A DNA stretch of 64,000 nucleotides from Arthrobacter sp. OV608 (GTDB lineage Bacteria; Actinomycetota; Actinomycetes; Actinomycetales; Micrococcaceae). The notes below the pieces were generated by a model. It worked only from the letters and a program-made list of their open reading frames with translations, was not told where the DNA came from and ran no database searches. Numbering within the stretch: position 1 is the first letter of the stretch; each line of letters starts with the position of its first letter. Shown here piece by piece: positions 53,673 to 62,355 of this stretch. The DNA is taken from the NCBI GenBank assembly GCA_900110595.1, contig FOEZ01000003.1:186001-250000 (forward strand), written 5' to 3'. The position numbers and the translations under genes are program-made.

Positions 53673-53713
53673 AACTGGCGGCCACCCTGACTGAGAGGGT
53701 GGCCGTCGCAGTT
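53673..53713. terminator. Bidirectional terminator
   Basis: CGGCCACCCT and AGGGTGGCCG form a perfect 10-bp stem with a 7-base loop, extended by AACTG/CAGTT at the base. It lies between the convergent DJ-1-like and dimeric-barrel genes. Confidence 0.7.
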
Positions 53714-53733
53714 ACAGGAGCCGTGTCCTGCTG

Positions 53734-54051
53734 CTAGCCGTTGCCCGCACCTTCTCCGGTGTCCTCCCGGATAACGTCCAGATTGTGGAAGGTCACCGGG
53801 CCGTCGCACAGCGCCGCCATTTTGGCAGCGAACTCTGACGTTTCCGGGCGCCCGGAGTTCTCCATGGCCGTTTCGAAGGAATCGAATTCGACGATGGTGA
53901 AATAGGTTCCCGGGTGGTCCCTGTCCGCCGTGGCAATAATGCGGCGGAACGTGGCTGGACGGCTTCCCTCGGTTGTTGAGGGACCGCCCAGCGCTTCGAT
54001 CTCCTCGATGCGGGAGGTCTTGAATTCGATGATCTGCACAAACCCGGCCAT
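53734..54051 (-). CDS. Small dimeric alpha/beta-barrel protein
   Basis: 105 residues. FVQIIEFKTSRIEEIEALGG and TYFTIVEFDSFETAMENSGRPETSEFAAKMA have the ferredoxin-like pattern of stress-type or antibiotic-monooxygenase-like dimeric barrels. GAAGGAG precedes the ATG. The substrate is unknown. The 270 bp before it, up to the GYD promoter, hold nothing else. Confidence 0.8.
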   Translation of the reverse strand: MAGFVQIIEFKTSRIEEIEALGGPSTTEGSRPATFRRIIATADRDHPGTYFTIVEFDSFETAMENSGRPETSEFAAKMAALCDGPVTFHNLDVIREDTGEGAGNG

Positions 54052-54259
54052 GACGGCTCCTTCGCTGCGGTGGACGCTGGTGCGGATCAGGCTAGTCCCG
54101 GTGCCGGGCGGTGCAAAGGGGAGAAATGCCCCTACTTTTGCCGCTGCGGCGCCTCCCGGCTCGTGCCAGTCGGAGGGCCTGAAGCCACGCCGGCGGCGCA
54201 GTTCCAGCCACCCTCCTCACATCGCCCCAACGGCGGTGTCATTAGGTATCCGGCGCATA

Positions 54260-54288
54260 TTGACTGCCTGTAGCCGGAGGAATAGGTT
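54260..54288 (+). promoter_or_regulatory. Sigma-70-type promoter of the GYD gene
   Basis: TTGACT (54260-54265), a 17-bp spacer and TAGGTT (54283-54288). The predicted start would leave a 5' leader of about 25 bases containing GGAGGG. It is the cleanest housekeeping promoter in the window. Confidence 0.7.
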
Positions 54289-54320
54289 CTGCGTATTGGG
54301 GCCACCAGGAGGGAAAGATT

Positions 54321-54650
54321 ATGCCGAAGTATCTTTTTGAAGGAACGTACGTGGGCCCGGGCGTCAAGGGGCTGATGCAGGAGGGCGGCACCAAGCGGCG
54401 TGACGCGCTGGCGGAGGCCCTCAAGTCTGTAGGCGGAACGCTGGAAAGCTTCTACTACGCCTTTGGCTACTACGACGTCCTGGGCGTTTTTGAGGTCCCG
54501 GATGATGCGAGTGCCGCAGCACTGTCGCTGCTGATCAACTCGACAGGAAACGTCAACGTCCGCCTGAAGCCGCTCCTGACCGTGGAAGACCTCGACGAAG
54601 CCGCCAAGAAGACCCCGTCCTACCGGGCCCCGGGACAGCAGGGGAGTTAG
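54321..54650 (+). CDS. GYD-domain protein
   Basis: 109 residues: YLFEGTYVGPGVKGLMQEGGTKRRDALAEAL and SFYYAFGYYDVLGVFEVPDDASAAALSLL, the GYD family of small ferredoxin-like proteins, function unknown. GGAGGG precedes the ATG. It is followed by a near-perfect palindromic terminator of the CGACGGCGG family. Confidence 0.9.
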   Translation: MPKYLFEGTYVGPGVKGLMQEGGTKRRDALAEALKSVGGTLESFYYAFGYYDVLGVFEVPDDASAAALSLLINSTGNVNVRLKPLLTVEDLDEAAKKTPSYRAPGQQGS

Positions 54651-54657
54651 GCACCTG

Positions 54658-54700
54658 GGTGACGGGCCGCCGTCGTAATGTACGACGGCGGGCCGTCACC
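54658..54700. terminator. Palindromic terminator (CGACGGCGG family)
   Basis: GGTGACGGGCCGCCGTCGTA and TACGACGGCGGGCCGTCACC pair over 20 positions with one mismatch around ATG. It serves the GYD gene and the convergent lipid-kinase-like gene. Confidence 0.85.
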
Positions 54701-54707
54701 TGAGCTT

Positions 54708-55673
54708 TTAGAGGGGCGGCCAGTTCTCCGCGCCCGGTCCGTCGAACAGCGCGCTGGTGCTGCCCTGGGGCACCACGACGTGGACGGCGTTGCGCTGGAT
54801 GGTGAAGTCGGTGGGCGTCACGGCCGCAATCTCGCCGTCGAGGTTCACGGGCAGCGCCGGGTCGGTGACCAGCCGCACAGCCCGGCTGGTCACGTGGTGC
54901 ACGCGGTCGTGTTTGATGAAGCTTCCGTCCTTGAGCAGCCGCGCGATGCTCACGTGTTCCCGGAGCGGCCCGGCCACGATGGCATAGATGTCCAGGGTGT
55001 GGTCGTCGATCCCGGCCGTGGGGGAGACCGTGTTGCCGCCGCCGTAATGCCTGCCGTTGCCCACGGCCACCTGCAGCAGGTCCTCGAGCTCCATCGGCTC
55101 ATGGTCACCCTCGGGGAATTCGAGGCGGGCCCGGAACGACTTGTGCCGGGCATAAGCCGATAACGTGGCGATGCTGTACGCCAATGGGCCGATGTACCGC
55201 TTCAGGCGGGGGCTGAGGGCTTCCGTCACAGCCACCGACAGACCCACGGAGGCGACGTTGAGGAAGGGCTCACCGTTGGCGCGGCCGAGGTCGACGTCCA
55301 CCACCTTCCCGTCGGCCAGGGCAGCGCAGGCCTGGGAAAGATTGCCCGGTATCTCCAGCGTGCGGGCGAAGTCGTTGGCGGTGCCCAGCGGAAGAACACC
55401 CAGCACAGTGTTGGTGCCGGCAACCCGGCCGGCGGCGTAGGACACAGTCCCGTCGCCGCCGCCCACAACCACCAGGTCGTGCCCGTCCGCAAGCACCCGG
55501 TCAAGCGTTCCGGCCAGGTCCGCCCCGGAGTGCACAGGATGTACCGATGAGATGGGCACGCCTGCCTTCCGCATGGCGTCCACGGCAAGTTCGTGTGCCG
55601 CCCCTCGGCGTGATCCGGCGTTGATCACCACGGCGGCAGAGCGAGCGTCCCGGGCAGCCTTCATGTTGGCCAT
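54708..55673 (-). CDS. YegS/DagK-like lipid kinase
   Basis: 321 residues if ATG 55673 is the start. DAGK_cat motifs: VVINAGSR, VVGGGDGTVSYAAG, VLPLGTANDFART, and the late NVNLDGE-like LPVNLDGEIA. It probably phosphorylates a diacylglycerol or related lipid. Start uncertain: longer frames overlap the histidine kinase stop and no ribosome site is clear. It follows the two-component genes on the same strand, so it may be co-regulated. Confidence 0.88.
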   Translation of the reverse strand: MANMKAARDARSAAVVINAGSRRGAAHELAVDAMRKAGVPISSVHPVHSGADLAGTLDRVLADGHDLVVVGGGDGTVSYAAGRVAGTNTVLGVLPLGTANDFARTLEIPGNLSQACAALADGKVVDVDLGRANGEPFLNVASVGLSVAVTEALSPRLKRYIGPLAYSIATLSAYARHKSFRARLEFPEGDHEPMELEDLLQVAVGNGRHYGGGNTVSPTAGIDDHTLDIYAIVAGPLREHVSIARLLKDGSFIKHDRVHHVTSRAVRLVTDPALPVNLDGEIAAVTPTDFTIQRNAVHVVVPQGSTSALFDGPGAENWPPL

Positions 55674-55746
55674 GTTAGGCGGTTGACCTGTGAATTCCTC
55701 CGGGGGTGGGGCTTTGTCCCCGATGTTCCAAGGCAAGGCGGTTCTA

Positions 55747-56964
55747 CTAAGGCGACGAGGGAAGATGGGCACTCAGGAAGAACCCTCGATCTCTGGGCCC
55801 CCATTCGATGCTTCCCCCGGCCACTTCCACCCGCTCTTTGAGCCCCAGGAGCCCATAGCCTGATGCACCATCCGGATGGCCTTCGGGCGTGCCTCCACCG
55901 TCATCGGAGATGTTGAGGGTCAGCGTCCGCGGCTCCCATCGAACATCGATGAGTGCAGTCGTTCCTGATCCGGCGTGCTTGGAGATATTCGTCAGCGACT
56001 CCTGCACAACACGGTACGCAGCATGGCCCACGCTGGGATCAAGCCTGCCAGCTTCCCCGGATGCCCTCACGTCCACCTGCACTCCTCCTGAACGGACAGG
56101 CTCGATCAGCGAATGGATATCGCCCAGGGTGGGGAGCGGGGTTTGCTGTTCTTCGTCTGAGTTCTTACCGGGTGGCTTCAGCAGCCTCAGGAGGCGGCCG
56201 AGTTCCTGCGTCGCCTCCGTGCCAACGGACTCGATCACCTCCAGGGCCTGGGCGGCCCGTTGAGGATCGGAATTAATAACCCTGCGCCCGCCGGCCGCGT
56301 GCAGCATCATCACGGTGACGGCATGGGAGACGATGTCATGCAGCTCCGCGGCGATATGGGCACGCTCCTGCGCTACGGCCAGTTCAGCCTTGCGCTGCTC
56401 TTCTTCAAGGGCGCTGATCCGTTGCCGGTTCCGGGCCACAAAGCGGCCAAAAGCCCAAGCTCCTCCCATCCACATGACTCCGGTAAAGATGAACCAGGCA
56501 TCGTCAAAGGGTGTGCCCCGCGACGAAATAAGGACGGGAAGGGCAACCGCGGCCACGAAGGCAGGCACGGAGTACGGCAGCGGCCGGTCCGATGCTACCG
56601 CGGCCAACGCAACCAGGACAGCCATGACCGGCATGTAAGGAACGTGGAAGAGGTCTGAGAAATTGAAATAGTTCGGAGTGAAGAACACCACGAAGAGTGA
56701 TTGATGCAGCAAAAGCACGGCGAACACCATGAGAGGGGCGCGGTGCCTCCAACGGAGCGCGATGAAACCTGATGCTACGTAAACAACAGCTGCCACGGCC
56801 ATGGCTCCTGACAGCGAGCCAGAAGCGGCCGGAATAAAAGCCGACAGCTCAACGACGAAGGCTACCAGCACCACGGCAAGATCAGACCTGGTAAAGCCGA
56901 GTGCCCCCGTGAACCGCGCCGGGCTATGGTTGGCCGCCTTGATCGGCAGAAGTTCTCGGATCAT
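55747..56964 (-). CDS. Sensor histidine kinase, NarL/DesK type
   Basis: 405 residues from ATG 56964 (GAGG with six-base spacing). Five to six membrane segments (about 25-175), a short coiled stretch, then HisKA_3 (ELHDIVSHAVTVMMLH, His phosphoacceptor) and a C-terminal HATPase domain (SDDGGG, GYGLLGLKERVEVAGG). With almost no extracytoplasmic loops it probably senses the membrane itself or an intramembrane signal. The partner regulator is 153 bp upstream on the same strand. Confidence 0.9.
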   Translation of the reverse strand: MIRELLPIKAANHSPARFTGALGFTRSDLAVVLVAFVVELSAFIPAASGSLSGAMAVAAVVYVASGFIALRWRHRAPLMVFAVLLLHQSLFVVFFTPNYFNFSDLFHVPYMPVMAVLVALAAVASDRPLPYSVPAFVAAVALPVLISSRGTPFDDAWFIFTGVMWMGGAWAFGRFVARNRQRISALEEEQRKAELAVAQERAHIAAELHDIVSHAVTVMMLHAAGGRRVINSDPQRAAQALEVIESVGTEATQELGRLLRLLKPPGKNSDEEQQTPLPTLGDIHSLIEPVRSGGVQVDVRASGEAGRLDPSVGHAAYRVVQESLTNISKHAGSGTTALIDVRWEPRTLTLNISDDGGGTPEGHPDGASGYGLLGLKERVEVAGGSIEWGPRDRGFFLSAHLPSSP

Positions 56965-57117
56965 TACCCACCTCACAACCGGGGGCCGTGGGACAACGGC
57001 CTTGTCCCCATCCCTAGTCTGCGCCCGCTCGTACCGGACGTCATCCATCCCCGGTATGGCAGTGACGTACACCTGCGGGTTCAGGGGATGTTCCGCAGCC
57101 TCTCCCAGGCCGAGTGC

Positions 57118-57849
57118 CTAAGCAGTACCGTCCGGCTTGACCAGGCCCGACCGGTACGCCGCTGCCACAGCCTGCGCCCGGTCTGCTACTCCGAGTTTCA
57201 TGAGGATGCGGTGCACGTGCGTTTTCACAGTGGCCTCGCTCAGGAAAAGCTTGCCTGCGATCTGGGTGTTGTTCATTCCGGTGGCAATCGCGGCGAGCAC
57301 TTCCCGTTCGCGCCGTGTCAGCTGATCCAGCTCGGCGTGGCCGGGAAGGTACGGTTCCGGCCTGTTCGAGAATTCCTCAAGGAGCTTGCGAGTGATATTG
57401 GGGTCAAGCCAGCCTGCTCCCTCGGCAAGGGCACGGATGGCGGAGGCCAGGATGCGTGGCGCCGAGTTCTTAAGGATGAAGCCGGAGGCGCCTGCACGGA
57501 GGGCGGCGTGGACGGCTTCATCCTCGTTGAACGTGGTCAGGATGAGCACCGGTATTGCTTCCGTGCGGCGGGCATTGAACTCTTCGGATGTGAGGACCCG
57601 CGTGGCGGCGACGCCGTCCATCACAGGCATCCGAATATCCATCACCACAACGTCGGGCTGCAGCCCTGCCACCACTTCGACGCCGGCGCGGCCGTCGCCA
57701 GCCTCCCCAACCACCTCGATGTCCGGCTCCGACTCCAGCAGCAGGGCGAGGCCGGCCCTGATCAGGGCTTCGTCGTCAATGAGGACCACACGAAGGCGGT
57801 GCTTGGCTTCACCGGCCGGCACGGGCCCACCGCTTCGTGTGCCATCCAT
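57118..57849 (-). CDS. NarL/FixJ-type response regulator
   Basis: 243 residues. Receiver domain with phosphoacceptor Asp71 (VVVMDIRMP), Thr and Lys switch residues (LTTF, ILKNSAP), then a LuxR helix-turn-helix (LTRREREVLAAIATGMNNTQIAGKLFLSEATVKTHVHRI in pieces). TAGTGT lies six bases before the ATG with no Shine-Dalgarno site (leaderless). It is divergent from small secreted and membrane proteins that could be its targets. Confidence 0.92.
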   Translation of the reverse strand: MDGTRSGGPVPAGEAKHRLRVVLIDDEALIRAGLALLLESEPDIEVVGEAGDGRAGVEVVAGLQPDVVVMDIRMPVMDGVAATRVLTSEEFNARRTEAIPVLILTTFNEDEAVHAALRAGASGFILKNSAPRILASAIRALAEGAGWLDPNITRKLLEEFSNRPEPYLPGHAELDQLTRREREVLAAIATGMNNTQIAGKLFLSEATVKTHVHRILMKLGVADRAQAVAAAYRSGLVKPDGTA

Positions 57850-58076
57850 GAATGGACACTATCCATCCGCGAACTGAAAAGCCACGGTCAGGTGGATCTG
57901 GCGGGCGGAGGATTCCTACGCCACGGGATGTAGCTGTTGACCGCGCCGCATCCACTGTGGATGTACGCCGGAATGGCTACCGGGGGTCGACGCGGCACAT
58001 CGCTTCCGCGATCAACACTGATGGCTATCAACTCCGTGAAGTCGACGTTCATGGACGAGAAAAGCCAAGGAGCACC

Positions 58077-58292
58077 ATGGCCCACAAATCCAGACCACGA
58101 ACAGCTCGGCTGACCATCACCATCCTCCTCAGCCTCGGCCTCATTGCGACAGCTCCCCCCGAGGGCACACAGGAAAGCACAGTACCTCCAGCACCAACTG
58201 GCTGCGACATCCCACATCAGCAGGACCATACGGACACGCCGCTGGAAGGCTCACCGGAACTCTGGAAGTTTCGCCGCCTCACCCAAAGATGA
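58077..58292 (+). CDS. Putative small secreted peptide
   Basis: 71 residues from ATG 58077 (AAGGAG upstream). Basic N-terminus and one hydrophobic core (about 13-23, TITILLSLGLIAT) look like a signal peptide; the mature part is short, hydrophilic, with one Cys. It stops 45 bp before the following membrane protein. No family recognised. The 230 bp before it, up to the response-regulator promoter, hold no other gene. Confidence 0.4.
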   Translation: MAHKSRPRTARLTITILLSLGLIATAPPEGTQESTVPPAPTGCDIPHQQDHTDTPLEGSPELWKFRRLTQR

Positions 58293-58337
58293 GGCCCTAA
58301 AGATCCGTGGCACCACCAGCAAGTGAAAGGAATCATT

Positions 58338-59099
58338 ATGAAAACGCGTCCAGACCCAGCACAGGACATTGAATCCGGCGGCCGCAAAGGCTCGGGACAG
58401 CCGGCGGCAAGCGGCGCCATCACCGCCATGGACAGGGTCGGAGCCTTCAGCGGCGCCGCCTTCGTACTGTTGGCCAACGTTGGCAGCGCCTTGGTGGGTG
58501 AGGCTTCCACCCGTGTGGAATCGCCCGGACAGCTGATTCTGGATGAGCAGCAGAGAATCGCCGAGAACCCGTGGTCGCACGCGGCGTTTGCTGTGTTGGT
58601 CCTCGCTCAGTTGGCCTTCATAGTATTCGTTGGCTACCTGTACTCGCGGTTGCGGGACGCCGGCTGGCTGGCAACCACCGCGCTCGTTGGAGGGATCGCC
58701 GCGATCATGGCGTATCTCGTCTCCATGTCCATAGTGATTGCCGTGTTCGTCCTTCGGCATGACATCTCACCGGAGCTGGCCCGGGCGCTCATAGACCTTG
58801 ATGGAGCCGGACACCTGGTGCAACTACTGCCGCTGGGAGTGTTTGCCCTGTTCGCATCTGCGGCAGCGATGGTGACCGGCGCGCTGGGACGGGTGCTGAG
58901 TTGGGCCGGCATGGCGATCGGCGCCACGAGCATTGCCGTGCTCGCCGCAACCGGACTTCCCGCCAACGAGGACTTCTTCCTCTGGCCGTTCCTGGTGGTG
59001 GTGCTGTGGATGGCGGTGGTCAGCCTGCGCTGGGGCTTCGCCCGGATCCGCCCCCGGGTCCGGAGTGCCGTCAAGCCGGCGAATCCGGTCACCAGCTAG
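58338..59099 (+). CDS. Multi-pass membrane protein, unknown
   Basis: 253 residues from ATG 58338 (AAAGGA six bases upstream). A hydrophilic N-terminal 35 residues precede about six membrane segments; loops include VGEASTRVESPGQLILDEQQ. It resembles DUF4386-like hypothetical membrane proteins, but I am not sure of the family. Possibly in one unit with the preceding peptide and the following 179-residue membrane protein. Confidence 0.75.
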   Translation: MKTRPDPAQDIESGGRKGSGQPAASGAITAMDRVGAFSGAAFVLLANVGSALVGEASTRVESPGQLILDEQQRIAENPWSHAAFAVLVLAQLAFIVFVGYLYSRLRDAGWLATTALVGGIAAIMAYLVSMSIVIAVFVLRHDISPELARALIDLDGAGHLVQLLPLGVFALFASAAAMVTGALGRVLSWAGMAIGATSIAVLAATGLPANEDFFLWPFLVVVLWMAVVSLRWGFARIRPRVRSAVKPANPVTS

Positions 59100-59109
59100 C
59101 TTGTGTGAC

Positions 59110-59649
59110 ATGGCAAGCGAACCCGGTAGCAGGCTGCCATGGTTTCCCGCAGCATGTTTCGTCACTCTTCTGCCCTGCAGCATGGTCCTGTGCCTGGATC
59201 TTTATCCAGGCACCACCTACATGGACCATTTGTCCTCCACGGTGGTTCTCTTTGCAGGACTCCTTCCGGCATTGAAGCCACTGCCGGGCCGAACGATGCC
59301 CGACGCCATGCCGGAGGGGTATCAGGACCAGCTGAAATACGCCATCCGTTGCCGAGTCCTGCCACTGGCCAGTCTGTTCGGTGACTGGCGGGACGAACTC
59401 GCACAAAAGCGGGAGACGTATTCGCTGGCCCTCCACGCCTTGCCGGCAGTGACAGCGGTGGTCATCCTGATCGACGTCTATGGTGTTCTCCGCGATCCGG
59501 CAGGGGGTCTCTTCTTCCTCTGCTGTGCCGTGGCCACCGCAACATTGGGGGTTGCGGTGTTTGCATTCTCGGCGGTACGGCTGAGGAATATTTACGCGGT
59601 GCAGGGCAAGCTGCGCGAACAGATCCTGCTACTGCATGTTGATCGCTGA
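59110..59649 (+). CDS. Membrane protein, unknown
   Basis: 179 residues from ATG 59110. TAGCTT lies seven bases upstream, overlapping the stop of the previous gene, so it could have its own leaderless transcript. Four hydrophobic segments in two pairs (about 12-50 and 115-160) are separated by a cytoplasmic stretch (MPDAMPEGYQDQLKYAIRCR). Its family is unknown. A perfect palindromic terminator follows. Confidence 0.7.
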   Translation: MASEPGSRLPWFPAACFVTLLPCSMVLCLDLYPGTTYMDHLSSTVVLFAGLLPALKPLPGRTMPDAMPEGYQDQLKYAIRCRVLPLASLFGDWRDELAQKRETYSLALHALPAVTAVVILIDVYGVLRDPAGGLFFLCCAVATATLGVAVFAFSAVRLRNIYAVQGKLREQILLLHVDR

Positions 59650-59669
59650 GACAGGGCACCCGGCCGGTG

Positions 59670-59698
59670 GACCGCCGTCGTAAAGTACGACGGCGGTC
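59670..59698. terminator. Palindromic terminator (CGACGGCGG family)
   Basis: GACCGCCGTCGTA-AAG-TACGACGGCGGTC is a perfect 13-bp stem with a 3-base loop between convergent genes. Confidence 0.85.
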
Positions 59699-59763
59699 GC
59701 TGGCAACATGCGGCGGGGTCACCTTGGGGCGCAACTGGACTCCAACGGCGGGACGAACCGGCG

Positions 59764-60483
59764 TTAGGAATGCAGTAGGTCAACGGCTCCGGAGGCAACT
59801 TGCATGCTTTCCCAGCCACGGCGGGCAGCCGCTGCAGTGGGAGGATCCACCAGAGTCCCCTTGTTCTGCAGGATGGCCACGAGGGTCGCGTTGACGACGT
59901 CTTCGCGGAGCTCGTTCAACCAGGTGCCACGGATGTTGGGCATGACCGGCACACGGGCACGGGAAGTAAGTAAGTGCCCGCCTGCCAGAGCGGCTGCGAT
60001 GCAAAGGGCTCCGACGATGAGGAGCTTAAGGATGTCATCCGGGCTTGTGACCACGACGAACGTGGGCAGGGCAACCAACGCAGCCATTAGACCTAATCGA
60101 AGTGCCATGATCTCCCGGGCACTGCCCGCAGCCCTGCGCCGGGCCATCGTTCCGGCCAACTCTGTGTCCCGGACAGCTTGTGCTTTGATACGCCATTCCC
60201 GCTGCGAACCGAGGTGGATCCGCACGAGGGCCCGCGCGGCGGCCAGTTCCTCCGGGTTGTCGTCCCGCAGCGCTTCCACCGCCGGATCTGGTTTGTCAGC
60301 CCAGGCGCTTCTCAGCCGGCGATCCATGGCGGCCGCCAAAGCATCCAGGCTTAGTTTTGCAGCGCCACCTGCTGCTTCTTCGATGGATGCAGTGACTGCC
60401 AGCGCTGTCTGCTCGCGTGCCGTTGGCTCGGTCCTGTGCCCATAGCGTGGCGAGCCGTCGGCGAGTTGGTATTCATTGCTCAT
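59764..60483 (-). CDS. Hypothetical membrane protein
   Basis: 239 residues from ATG 60483 (GGGGGA upstream). A hydrophilic helical N-terminal 110 residues, two close hydrophobic segments (about 130-175: LGLMAALVALPTFVVV, LLIVGALCIAAALAGG), then a soluble C-terminal domain. Nothing conserved that I recognise. Confidence 0.7.
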   Translation of the reverse strand: MSNEYQLADGSPRYGHRTEPTAREQTALAVTASIEEAAGGAAKLSLDALAAAMDRRLRSAWADKPDPAVEALRDDNPEELAAARALVRIHLGSQREWRIKAQAVRDTELAGTMARRRAAGSAREIMALRLGLMAALVALPTFVVVTSPDDILKLLIVGALCIAAALAGGHLLTSRARVPVMPNIRGTWLNELREDVVNATLVAILQNKGTLVDPPTAAAARRGWESMQVASGAVDLLHS

Positions 60484-60804
60484 CGTTCCCCCAAAGAACT
60501 CTGGTCGTAACTGTGGTGCGCAGCGAAACGGCGCTGTTTGTTCCTTTCCTACTAGTGTGTGGGCAGCTGGATGCGTGGTGCGCGATCCTTGGCGAAACCT
60601 CGGCGTACCTTGAGGAAATTGATCTACCCATCCGACCTGGTTCTTCTTCCTAGATGCCCTTTCACCCTCGGCCACCTCCTGCTTTCACTGTTGCCACCGC
60701 GCGGCAGTCGCAGGATGATCGAAGGTGTTGGGCTCCTGCCGGCCAGGCGGGCCGGAAGAACCACGGCACATGCCCAGCCCCAAGACTGAGGCGGCGAGCG
60801 GGCC
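60484..60804. other. 321-bp divergent intergenic region
   Basis: Between the hypothetical membrane protein and the MHS transporter. No convincing gene, hairpin or shared operator was seen; both promoters must lie here. Confidence 0.5.
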
Positions 60805-62298
60805 ATGACAGAACGCAACGGGCAGCGGCGGCTGCGGGTGTCCGACGTCAACGTGGTGAACCACCGGACGCTGCGGAAGGCGCTGGGCGGGACCATCGTC
60901 GGAAACACCATGGAGTGGTACGACGTCGGGGTGTTCGGCTACCTCATCACCACCATGGGGCCGGTGTTCCTGCCCGAGGCGGACAAGGCAGTGCAGAACC
61001 TGTTCCTGCTGGGGACGTTCGCCGCCACGTTTATCGCCCGGCCCCTGGGCGGGATCTTCTTTGGCTGGCTGGGGGACAAGATCGGCCGCCAAAAGGTCCT
61101 GGCCATGACGCTGATGCTGATGGCGGCGGCAACGTTCGCCGTCGGCCTGCTGCCGGGCTACGAGGTGCTGGGCCTCTGGGCGGCGGTGCTGCTGGTGGCC
61201 ACCAAGCTGGTGCAGGGCTTTTCCACCGGCGGCGAGTACTCGGGAGCCACCACCTTTGTGTGCGAACACGCGCCGGACCGGCGCCGGGGCTTCTACGTCA
61301 GCTTCCTGGACATGGGCAGCTACCTCGGTTTTGCGGCGGGTGGGGCGGTGGTGTCCGCCCTTCAGCTGACCCTTGGCCAGGAGCAGATGGGGGAGTGGGG
61401 CTGGCGGATCCCGTTCCTGGTGGCCGGTCCGCTGGGTATCGTCGCCGTCTACTTCCGGATGAAGATCGAGGAGTCGTCAGCCTTCAAAGCCACGCAGGAA
61501 GCCGAAGCCGCGGCGGCCAAGCGTCCCGGCGCCGAAGAGATTCGTCCCATGGGACCGTTGGGCATTGTGAAGGCGCACTGGCGGCCTCTGGTGCTGGCCA
61601 TGATCCTGGCGGCGGCTGCCAATACGGTTGCCTACGCCCTGACGTCCTACATGCCCACGTATTTGTCCAGCAACAAGGGGTACGACGAGGTCCAGGGGAC
61701 GCTGCTGACCCTCCCGGTCCTGGTGGCCATGGCACTGTGCATCCCGTTCACCGGGCTTCTCTCGGACCGGATCGGCCGCCGCAGGGTGCTGTGGATCGGG
61801 GCGTTCAGCACGGTGGTGTTCGCGGTTCCCGCGTTCCTGGCGATAGCGGTGGGCAGCCTTCCAATGACATTGCTCGGCCTGGCCCTGATTGCCTTCCCGG
61901 TGGCGTTTTCGGTGCCGAACCTCGCCTCGGCGCTGCCTGCCCTGTTTCCCACCGAGCACCGCTATTCAGCCATGGGAATCGCCTACAACCTGGCAGTTGC
62001 CATCTTCGGCGGAACTGCCCCGTTCATCATCGCGGCCCTCATTGAGCTGACCGGGGACGATATGGCGATTGCGTACTACCTCATGGCCGTGGCCGTGGTG
62101 GCCGCCGTGGCCATCCGGTTCCTGCCCGAATCGGCCGGGCGGAACCTGCCCGGGTCGATGCCCAGTGTGGATTCGGAGGAAGCCGCCCGGAAGCTGGTGG
62201 AGACGCAGGACAACAACCCGCTGCTGGACCTGGACTCGCTGCCGTTCGAGAGTTTGGAGATCGCCCGGGATTCGCACAAAGGACGGCCCGGAAGGTGA
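60805..62298 (+). CDS. MHS-family (ProP-like) MFS transporter
   Basis: 497 residues. Opening GGTIVGNTMEWYDVGVFGYL, loop WLGDKIGRQKVL after segment 2, FSTGGEYSGATTFVCEHAPDRRRG in segments 4-5 and SDRIGRRRVLW are typical of the metabolite:H+ symporter branch that includes ProP, ShiA and KgtP. A C-terminal hydrophilic tail of about 50 residues follows, shorter than the ProP coiled coil. It likely imports an organic acid or osmolyte. Confidence 0.92.
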   Translation: MTERNGQRRLRVSDVNVVNHRTLRKALGGTIVGNTMEWYDVGVFGYLITTMGPVFLPEADKAVQNLFLLGTFAATFIARPLGGIFFGWLGDKIGRQKVLAMTLMLMAAATFAVGLLPGYEVLGLWAAVLLVATKLVQGFSTGGEYSGATTFVCEHAPDRRRGFYVSFLDMGSYLGFAAGGAVVSALQLTLGQEQMGEWGWRIPFLVAGPLGIVAVYFRMKIEESSAFKATQEAEAAAAKRPGAEEIRPMGPLGIVKAHWRPLVLAMILAAAANTVAYALTSYMPTYLSSNKGYDEVQGTLLTLPVLVAMALCIPFTGLLSDRIGRRRVLWIGAFSTVVFAVPAFLAIAVGSLPMTLLGLALIAFPVAFSVPNLASALPALFPTEHRYSAMGIAYNLAVAIFGGTAPFIIAALIELTGDDMAIAYYLMAVAVVAAVAIRFLPESAGRNLPGSMPSVDSEEAARKLVETQDNNPLLDLDSLPFESLEIARDSHKGRPGR

Positions 62299-62315
62299 TG
62301 TAGAGCAGGGACGTA

Positions 62316-62347
62316 CGACGGCGGGACTTGCGTGAGTGCCGCCGTCG
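62316..62347. terminator. Palindromic terminator (CGACGGCGG family)
   Basis: CGACGGCGG and CCGCCGTCG form a 9-bp stem around a 14-base loop, preceded by GTA as in the other copies. It lies between convergent genes. Confidence 0.75.
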
Positions 62348-62355
62348 CCGATGGC

